From assembly GCA_030619735.1 (NCBI GenBank), contig JAUXAV010000042.1, forward strand, positions 1 through 8,483: a stretch of 8,483 nucleotides of DNA, read 5' to 3'. Below the pieces are notes generated by a model. The model was not told the origin of the DNA, searched no databases, and saw only the letters and a program-made list of their open reading frames with translations. Below, piece after piece: positions 4,840 to 8,483 of the stretch. Numbering within the stretch: the first letter of the stretch is position 1; each line of letters begins with the position of its first letter. The position numbers and the translations under genes were made by a program. This DNA is from Candidatus Aenigmatarchaeota archaeon (GTDB lineage: Archaea; Aenigmatarchaeota; Aenigmatarchaeia; QMZP01; JAUXAV01).

Positions 4840-5385
4840 ATGAATAAGAAAAGATGCAAGGATTGCGGAGGAACTTACAATGAGGAGTTTTTTAATCTGA
4901 GACATAAGGGTGGCCGCACACGGCAAGCAGTTTGTAACATTTGCCACCAGACCCGAAGGGATATAATAAAGGAGGTTGATAGATGGCTGGAAAAGGCCAG
5001 GCGGGCTTTAAGCCACCATGTAAAATCGTTAAAGAGAACCAGCGACGAGCTTATTAATATATTTGGGTGGGACGTTAAAAAGATGGCCCGGGACGCCAAA
5101 CATGCCTTTCTAAACACCTGCGACTATTGCGGTACTAAATACGCGGATATGGTTCACGGCATGGCCGAGATCACGCTCGATATTGTCAATATTAAATCGG
5201 CCCCTTTCTACAACATAAATACCAAATGGGTATGTAACTCCTGTAACGGCAGAAAGCAAAAAATGTCCACCGGCGAGTGGGGCCGATATTTGCAATATGT
5301 TACCGCGTGGAAGGCCCAACAAAGGAAGCTCGAGAAAAACCCCCTTTTAGCGTTACCCCTTTTTGAGTATGCAGAAAACAAGTGA
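4840..5385 (+). CDS. HNH-like treble-clef zinc protein, catalytic His apparently missing
   Basis: A 181-residue protein with a strong AGGAGGG ribosome site 9 bases before the ATG. It has two cysteine modules. The N-terminal one, CKDC (6-9) and CNIC (32-35), is the zinc finger often seen in phage HNH proteins (CxxCG...F...CxxC). A helical linker follows (40-90). The C-terminal one is CDYC (94-97), ITLDIVN (111-117) and CNSCNGRK (132-139), the layout of an HNH/treble-clef nuclease fold. A typical HNH has Asp-His where this has Asp114-Ile115, so the usual general base is absent. Asn136 and the zinc cysteines are kept. It may be a DNA-binding or altered nuclease rather than a homing endonuclease. 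It heads a run of six small plus-strand genes, so a replication or DNA-handling role is plausible. Confidence 0.75.
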   Translation: MNKKRCKDCGGTYNEEFFNLRHKGGRTRQAVCNICHQTRRDIIKEVDRWLEKARRALSHHVKSLKRTSDELINIFGWDVKKMARDAKHAFLNTCDYCGTKYADMVHGMAEITLDIVNIKSAPFYNINTKWVCNSCNGRKQKMSTGEWGRYLQYVTAWKAQQRKLEKNPLLALPLFEYAENK

Positions 5386-5397
5386 GAGGACATAGCT

Positions 5398-5592
5398 ATG
5401 AAAGAATTTTTAATAAGAGATATTACCCCGGAGTTAGGCAAGGATTTTAAGGCAGCTTGCGCGTATTATGATCTATCCATGAAAGCGATCTTTCTCAAAC
5501 ACATGCAGAACATCGTAGATGATTATATTAAAGCTATCAAGGGCTCTGCTAAGCCTAAAACCTACATACACAGGAATAGGAAAAAAGAATGA
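5398..5592 (+). CDS. Ribbon-helix-helix type DNA-binding protein
   Basis: A 64-residue protein preceded by GAGAGGA about 8 bases before the ATG and 12 bases after the previous stop. Residues 3-9 (EFLIRDI) look like the N-terminal strand. 'TPELGKDFKAAC' is the first helix, and 'LSMKAIFLKHMQNIVDDYIK' the second helix after a turn, which is the Arc/MetJ/CopG plan. A basic tail (KPKTYIHRNRKKE) follows. Such dimers bind palindromic operators; the palindromes upstream at 4723-4809 are obvious candidates for autoregulation (inference). Its stop overlaps the next start (ATGA). Confidence 0.68.
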   Translation: MKEFLIRDITPELGKDFKAACAYYDLSMKAIFLKHMQNIVDDYIKAIKGSAKPKTYIHRNRKKE

Positions 5593-5879
5593 GAAAATAC
5601 CCTTATAATTATGGAACCTGGCCCAGGGACCCGGGCGGTAATCCTATTTTCACTTGCACCGAGCAGGCTATTTATTATGCGCATCTTTGCAGCCATGAGA
5701 TTTCAGAGGTTGACCGGTTAGCTTATTTGAGGAAAAAAGCCTACCAGGATATTGCGTCCATAAGGGCCGGGCCTGATCCAAACTATCAAATAATGATGGA
5801 CCTAGCATTTAGGGCGCAACTATACCGGGAGTGCCTAGAGGAGATCGCAAGGATTAACGACAGTAAATATGAGCTATAG
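5589..5879 (+). CDS. Small protein of unknown function
   Basis: A 96-residue protein whose ATG overlaps the preceding stop in ATGA, so it is translationally coupled; the ribosome site itself (GGAATAGGAAAA) is weak. The N-terminus is Tyr/Pro/Gly-rich (YPYNYGTWPRDPGGNPIF). The rest is helical and charged with a Cys at 23, 33 and 82. The mid-part (AYLRKKAYQDIASIRAGPDPNYQIMMDL) has no motif I can name. Codon use resembles its neighbours. Function is unknown; the operon position suggests an early or regulatory gene. Confidence 0.65.
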   Translation: MRKYPYNYGTWPRDPGGNPIFTCTEQAIYYAHLCSHEISEVDRLAYLRKKAYQDIASIRAGPDPNYQIMMDLAFRAQLYRECLEEIARINDSKYEL

Positions 5880-5898
5880 AAAGGAGGTCTATTATATC

Positions 5899-6105
5899 AT
5901 GGGGGAGATCTCAAATATAGACTCGATAGTTGAATTGACTTTAAGGGAGGCCAGGTCCAGGGAAGGCCCGAACTCGATACAGAAAATATTAGAGGTCCAT
6001 TCAGATGTTTTCGGAGAACTAGTCAAGATCTTTGACAATACCAAAAGGCAGGACACGGAGAAGAAAGCGGCCGACCAACAAGCCGATTGGGCAAAGGGTA
6101 TGTAA
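5899..6105 (+). CDS. Small helical protein of unknown function
   Basis: A 68-residue protein. An in-frame ATG at 5869 exists, but it overlaps the previous gene and has no ribosome site, while AAGGAGGT (5881-5888) lies 10 bases before the ATG at 5899, which decides this start. The protein (MGEISNIDSIVELTLREARS to AADQQADWAKGM) is almost entirely charged helix, with a likely coiled coil in the middle and a Lys/Asp-rich tail. No domain is recognised. Confidence 0.65.
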   Translation: MGEISNIDSIVELTLREARSREGPNSIQKILEVHSDVFGELVKIFDNTKRQDTEKKAADQQADWAKGM

Positions 6106-6136
6106 CGGTTAATAACTTTTAAATGGAGGTATGGCC

Positions 6137-6298
6137 ATGAAAATAAATATTAAGGAAAAGGAAGTAACGATAGCGGATGATACAGGGGGAATTTTAATCA
6201 TGACACTCGATCAGTTGCTTGAACTGGTTAACACGATAAATGCCGCTACCAACCAGGACGGAGGTTTGATCTTTAGTTTGATAGAGTTTACTGTTTAA
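6137..6298 (+). CDS. Very small protein of unknown function
   Basis: A 53-residue protein preceded by GGAGGT 6 bases before the ATG at 6137; an in-frame ATG at 6131 is too close to that site. Sequence: MKINIKEKEVTIADDTGGIL, then IMTLDQLLELVNTINAATNQ, then DGGLIFSLIEFTV. Two predicted strands, a helix and a hydrophobic terminal strand suggest a small compact fold. It is not recognised. The ribosome site and spacing to both neighbours support a real gene. Confidence 0.6.
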   Translation: MKINIKEKEVTIADDTGGILIMTLDQLLELVNTINAATNQDGGLIFSLIEFTV

Positions 6299-6312
6299 GC
6301 GGAGGGTAGAAG

Positions 6313-6498
6313 GTGAGAACAAAAGATGAGATTTTAGAAGGCGCAAGGAATGATATTCAAAGCGATAAATTTAAGGAAGTTGCACCTCTTTGGATCGAAT
6401 ATCGCAAGCTCGAGGTATTGATTGATATTAGGGATTTACTGCAGGGCGTTTTTAACCGGCTTGCTGCCATCTGCGAGAGGTTACAAGAAAAAGACTAA
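6313..6498 (+). CDS. Small helical protein of unknown function
   Basis: A 61-residue protein starting at GTG (6313) with GGAGGG about 6 bases upstream, a reasonable initiation signal, and 14 bases after the previous stop. The protein is amphipathic helix throughout; the C-terminal half (EVLIDIRDLLQGVFNRLAAI) forms a heptad-like coiled coil. Short helical proteins with an 'IDIRDLL' segment are common small open frames of viruses, but no function is known to me. It ends the gene run before the terminator at 6524. Confidence 0.65.
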   Translation: MRTKDEILEGARNDIQSDKFKEVAPLWIEYRKLEVLIDIRDLLQGVFNRLAAICERLQEKD

Positions 6499-6523
6499 AA
6501 CGCCCGCAAACCCTGATGAAATG

Positions 6524-6559
6524 CCCGTGTGTCACTTTTTGTCACACGGGTATTTTTTT
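6524..6559 (+). terminator. Strong Rho-independent terminator
   Basis: CCCGTGTG (6524-6531) pairs perfectly with CACACGGG (6543-6550) and is followed by TATTTTTTT (6551-6559). It ends the 4840-6498 gene run. There is no T run for minus-strand transcription, so it is one-directional. The left-arm sequence GCCCGTGTG also occurs next to the palindrome at 4549-4568. Confidence 0.85.
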
Positions 6560-6566
6560 GCGAGCT

Positions 6567-6594
6567 CCCGGGGATCCAGGGGATCTCTCCCGGG
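6567..6594. repeat. Short inverted repeat between convergent genes
   Basis: CCCGGG-GATCC-agg-GGATC-tct-CCCGGG. The inner 5-bp stem (6573-6577 with 6581-6585) and outer 6-bp stem (6567-6572 with 6589-6594) are separated by a 3-base bulge. It lies between the plus-strand terminator and the stop of the minus-strand winged-helix gene. It has no T run on either side, so it is not a classical terminator; it may still stabilise the 3' end of the minus transcript. Confidence 0.6.
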
Positions 6595-6599
6595 TGAAA

Positions 6600-7049
6600 T
6601 TATCCCGGTTCTTTCTGAGGTTCTCCATAATAAGTGTAATTTTTTAAGAAGCCTGGTTCTCCTGGGGAAATGCCTCTCTTTTGTTTCCTGTGTACCCTTG
6701 CCTTGAATTGTATACAGTTCTTTAAATACTCCCGTCCTTCATCCCTGGTTATTATGCCATTCATCACCAGAAGCTTTATACCCAACCAATTAAGAGAATA
6801 CAGCGTGGTTAAAAACAACATTCCTTTTATAGGATCATGCTTGACCCTTCTTATCCTGTTAATCTGCATCCTGTTTTGAAGCTCTCTAAAGTACCGGTTT
6901 ATTGTCCTTCTTGATACCTCAAGTCCGCCCTGGTTCCTTAACCACTTCACCCAGGTTTCTTGAGAAGGGTATATATAATGATTCTTGAAATGCCTGCACT
7001 TATCCCAGAGCATAACGCAAATTTTTAGATCTACTTTACTGCCTCGCAT
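6600..7049 (-). CDS. Winged-helix DNA-binding protein, possible replication or regulatory factor
   Basis: A 149-residue protein, ATG at 7049 preceded by AGGAGA. The N-terminal part (MRGSKVDLKICVMLWDKCRH) is a helix, followed by YPSQETWVKWLRN (26-39) and VSRRTINRYFRELQN (45-59), a textbook helix-turn-helix with recognition helix RRTINRYFRELQ. Then come basic residues INRIRRVKH and a strand (MLFLTTLY) as the wing. The C-terminal part is basic and not conserved to my eye. Similar winged-helix proteins occur in phages as replication organisers or repressors. It is the only minus-strand gene between two plus-strand blocks and is divergent from the structural operon, with which it shares the control region 7050-7242. 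A repressor or activator of that operon is a natural inference. Confidence 0.75.
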   Translation of the reverse strand: MRGSKVDLKICVMLWDKCRHFKNHYIYPSQETWVKWLRNQGGLEVSRRTINRYFRELQNRMQINRIRRVKHDPIKGMLFLTTLYSLNWLGIKLLVMNGIITRDEGREYLKNCIQFKARVHRKQKRGISPGEPGFLKNYTYYGEPQKEPG

Positions 7050-7087
7050 GATTTTATCTCCTGTTAAATATTAATGGCCAGGGAGCC

Positions 7088-7158
7088 ACCATAATTTTAT
7101 TTATTATTCTTTGTCAATCTATTTGACAGACTTATTTTAGTGTGGTAAATATCCCACA
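7088..7158. promoter_or_regulatory. Divergent promoter with mirror-image -35 boxes
   Basis: TGTCAA (7112-7117) and TTGACA (7123-7128) are perfect -35 boxes on opposite strands, 5 bases apart, so together they form a palindrome. Rightward: 17-base spacer, then TAAATA (7146-7151) with a TGG just upstream (extended -10 type). Leftward: TATGGT (read on the minus strand, 7088-7093) after 18 bases. TGTGG/CCACA (7141-7145 with 7154-7158) straddles the rightward -10. A protein binding the central palindrome would cover both -35 boxes at once. Confidence 0.65.
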
Positions 7159-7182
7159 GTGTTGAACCTTTTTAACCCCTAG

Positions 7183-7211
7183 GTGGCCCGTGGCATAGTG
7201 TTGCGGGCCAC
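7183..7211 (+). other. Hairpin in the leader of the structural operon
   Basis: GTGGCCCG (7183-7190) and CGGGCCAC (7204-7211) pair perfectly over 8 bp around a 13-base loop. No T run follows, so it is not a terminator. It sits between the rightward promoter and the AGGGAGG ribosome site (about 7228-7234), where it would protect or regulate the messenger RNA. Confidence 0.65.
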
Positions 7212-7242
7212 AAACCTTAACCTTACCAGGGAGGAAATAACC

Positions 7243-7662
7243 ATGGCGGAAATAAAAAGACTGGACTCCATTCGAGAGAAATGGGCCAGGGTCACTCCGG
7301 GAAGAACGGAGGACTATAAACTGGGTATCCAAAACCCCAAAAGGGACTGGGAAACAGAGGCCAAGGCGGCTAAAGGCAACTGGAAAATGGGTATCGATGC
7401 CGCGCACGCTAAAGATCTATTTGCAAAGGGCGTAGATAAGGCGGGCACTAAGAAGTGGCAGGATCGCTCTTTGAAGAAAGGCCCGGGCAGATTCGCCGAG
7501 GGCGTGTTTATTGCCGCTCCGGATTACGAGAAAGGTTTCGCACCCTTTCACGCAGCCATCGAGCGCGTGACGTTGCCGCCCAAGTTTCCTAGGGGAGACA
7601 TCAGGAATTATGAGAGGGTGAAGGCGATCGGGACCGCCTTGCATGAGGAGAAAGTAGGGTAG
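7243..7662 (+). CDS. Protein of unknown function, probably virion-associated
   Basis: A 139-residue protein. AGGGAGG lies 8 bases before the ATG at 7243 (MAEIKRLDSIREKW); an upstream in-frame ATG at 7183 lies in the leader hairpin and has no ribosome site. The sequence is basic and repetitive in a loose way: short helical stretches ending in 'G(I/V/F)' such as NWKMGIDAAHAKDLFAKGVD, KAGTKKWQ, RFAEGVF and YEKGFAPF. A Pro-rich patch 'LPPKFPRGD' is followed by 'NYERVKAIGTALHEEKVG'. I cannot name a family, but this kind of protein directly upstream of beta-rich capsid-like genes suggests a capsid-associated, scaffolding or minor virion protein. It is the first gene of the operon after the divergent promoter. 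Function is inferred from context. Confidence 0.7.
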   Translation: MAEIKRLDSIREKWARVTPGRTEDYKLGIQNPKRDWETEAKAAKGNWKMGIDAAHAKDLFAKGVDKAGTKKWQDRSLKKGPGRFAEGVFIAAPDYEKGFAPFHAAIERVTLPPKFPRGDIRNYERVKAIGTALHEEKVG

Positions 7663-7669
7663 TAATACC

Positions 7670-7745
7670 CAATATCTTGTATAAGGCAGCTGATTAAAAA
7701 ACACAATATCTTGTAAGCCGGCACTGATCAGTGGACACAAGATAT
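7670..7745. repeat. Three-copy ATATCTTGT element able to form alternative hairpins
   Basis: CAATATCTTGTA occurs at 7670-7681 and again at 7704-7715 as part of an imperfect 25-base direct repeat (both continue to GGCA..TGAT). A third, inverted copy, ACAAGATAT, is at 7737-7745. Copy 2 and copy 3 form a 9-bp stem (7706-7714 with 7737-7745) enclosing the perfect palindrome CACTGATCAGTG (7722-7733). Copy 1 can pair with copy 3 instead. It fills the gap between the 139-residue and 60-residue genes; no T run follows. It may be an RNA switch, a processing site or a protein-binding site. Confidence 0.75.
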
Positions 7746-7773
7746 AGACAACCTTTAAAAGGAGGTCAATCTT

Positions 7774-7956
7774 ATGTTTGGATACATTGCAAAGGGCTTT
7801 CAGTTAATGGCAGTCACCCAGTCATGGAGCGAGCAGGCCCTTGAGGATGGCAAAGTTACCTTGAAAGAGGCGACCGAGCTAGCAACAAGGATTTGTGAAA
7901 TTTTAGGCATACCTTTGGAGATCGAGGTTCCCAAGGGCAACAAGGAGGAGGAATAA
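7774..7956 (+). CDS. Small protein of unknown function
   Basis: A 60-residue protein with AAAAGGAGGT upstream of the ATG. The first 15 residues (MFGYIAKGFQLMAVTQSW) are hydrophobic enough for a weak membrane or packing helix. Then ALEDGKVTLKEATELATRIC resembles half an EF-hand or a dockerin-like loop (D-G-K-V-T-x-x-E), followed by ILGIPLEIEV and an acidic, Lys-rich tail (PKGNKEEE). It lies between two virion-type genes, with only three bases to the next start (stop at 7954-7956, next ATG at 7960). Function is unknown; calcium binding is only a possibility because a single loop is incomplete. Confidence 0.65.
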   Translation: MFGYIAKGFQLMAVTQSWSEQALEDGKVTLKEATELATRICEILGIPLEIEVPKGNKEEE

Positions 7957-7959
7957 CAC

Positions 7960-8483
7960 ATGGCCATCAAGGAAAAGTTTATGGTTAAAACGGGTATGTC
8001 GGTTGATACCCTGTCTATCAAGGCCGACCCAGGGGAGGCTTTCCTTGTCAAGGAGATAGGCATTGACAACCTTGGAAATGTCGAGTTTGCCAAGTTGTCT
8101 ATTGACCGCATGACGCTTGCTTATCTGTCTGCTTATGACAATAAGCAGAATCAATTTTACTTCCCCAGGGAGTCAGCCGCATTTCCTAACCTCATGGCGC
8201 ACCTCTTGGCATTAGGTGTTTTCGCCGGCTTTCCTGTCAAGGAAGGCCAGGAGCTCACCGTAGACATCACCGGCGCAAACACTCGTAACGCTCGTATTAT
8301 ATATGAGGTCCACGATGCCGCGGATATCACGGACGAGATGCAGGGCGCCACCGGTTCAAAGGAATACATCTTCTTTAATTATGGCACCAACAAGACACAG
8401 ATTGAGTTAAACAGTAACGGAGATTTTGACAAGTGCCTAACCCCCGCGGAGTTCCCTGATTTTCCATTCGGGGCGATCGTTCC
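7960..8483 (+). CDS. Beta-rich protein, candidate capsid protein (N-terminal part)
   Basis: The frame is open from the ATG at 7960 to the right edge (174 complete codons), so the C-terminus is missing. GGAGGAGG precedes the start by about 8 bases inside the end of the previous gene. The protein begins MAIKEKFMVKTGMSVDTLSI, with predominantly short strands separated by turns: EAFLVKEIGIDNL, VEFAKLSIDR, QELTVDITGA, ARIIYEVHDA, KEYIFFNYGT, TQIELNSNGD. There is no signal peptide and no membrane segment. The alternating strand pattern and position in a structural operon suggest a jelly-roll-type capsid protein of a tailless virus, but there is no diagnostic motif in the visible part. Confidence 0.6.
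   Translation, partial: MAIKEKFMVKTGMSVDTLSIKADPGEAFLVKEIGIDNLGNVEFAKLSIDRMTLAYLSAYDNKQNQFYFPRESAAFPNLMAHLLALGVFAGFPVKEGQELTVDITGANTRNARIIYEVHDAADITDEMQGATGSKEYIFFNYGTNKTQIELNSNGDFDKCLTPAEFPDFPFGAIV

Noticed and set aside
5869..5898. Upstream ATG for the 68-residue protein
   Set aside because: It overlaps the preceding gene and AAGGAGGT lies downstream of it, pointing to 5899.
7183..7242. Upstream ATG for the 139-residue protein
   Set aside because: It falls in the leader hairpin and lacks a ribosome site; AGGGAGG precedes the ATG at 7243.
1..8483. CRISPR array, tRNA gene, integrase or transposase
   Set aside because: No regularly spaced repeats, no T-loop or anticodon pattern I could complete, and no protein with the corresponding motifs.

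Overview
The window reads as part of a bacterial virus, or a virus-like plasmid or provirus, not a host chromosome. Genes are small and tightly packed and many are unrecognised. Strong Shine-Dalgarno sequences precede most starts. TTGACA-type -35 boxes and hairpin-plus-T-run terminators point to a bacterial rather than archaeal host; the sequence does not show which phylum. No integrase, terminase, portal, tail-tube or tape-measure gene is present. The virion-type genes seen (a repeat-rich surface protein, a large membrane-associated protein, a candidate beta-rich capsid-like protein) fit a tailless membrane-containing virus, but that is inference.

Layout. 1-961 (+): the end of a propeller-like repeat protein, a one-helix membrane protein with a coiled coil, and a PD-(D/E)XK nuclease-like protein, translationally overlapped and closed by a terminator. 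1055-2617 (+): a 520-residue protein with a hydrophobic middle. 2618-3002: no gene, but a 342-bp imperfect palindrome with extra hairpins placed roughly symmetrically in both halves; it lies between convergent operons. 3003-4137 (-): a three-gene operon of a small zinc-ribbon protein, a ParB-family protein whose C-terminus is a zinc-ribbon-like module, and a 55-residue protein. 4138-4839: no credible gene, but dense structure: a branched fold, a pair of 17-bp direct repeats, perfect palindromes and a plus-strand terminator that no plus-strand gene explains. 4840-6498 (+): a run of six small genes (HNH-like zinc protein, ribbon-helix-helix protein, four unknowns) ending in a strong terminator. 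6600-7049 (-): a winged-helix DNA-binding protein. 7050-7242: a divergent promoter with mirror-image -35 boxes. 7243-8483 (+): the start of a late/structural-type operon that runs off the right edge.

How it may work together (inference). ParB, the ribbon-helix-helix protein, the winged-helix protein and the HNH-like protein make this the replication, maintenance and control block, with virion genes entering from both sides, as expected if the whole genome is circular or circularly permuted. The two non-coding blocks (2618-3002 and 4138-4839) flank the parB operon and are the best places to look for an origin, a centromere, a genome end or a non-coding RNA. The winged-helix protein sits beside the promoter of the structural operon and could control it.
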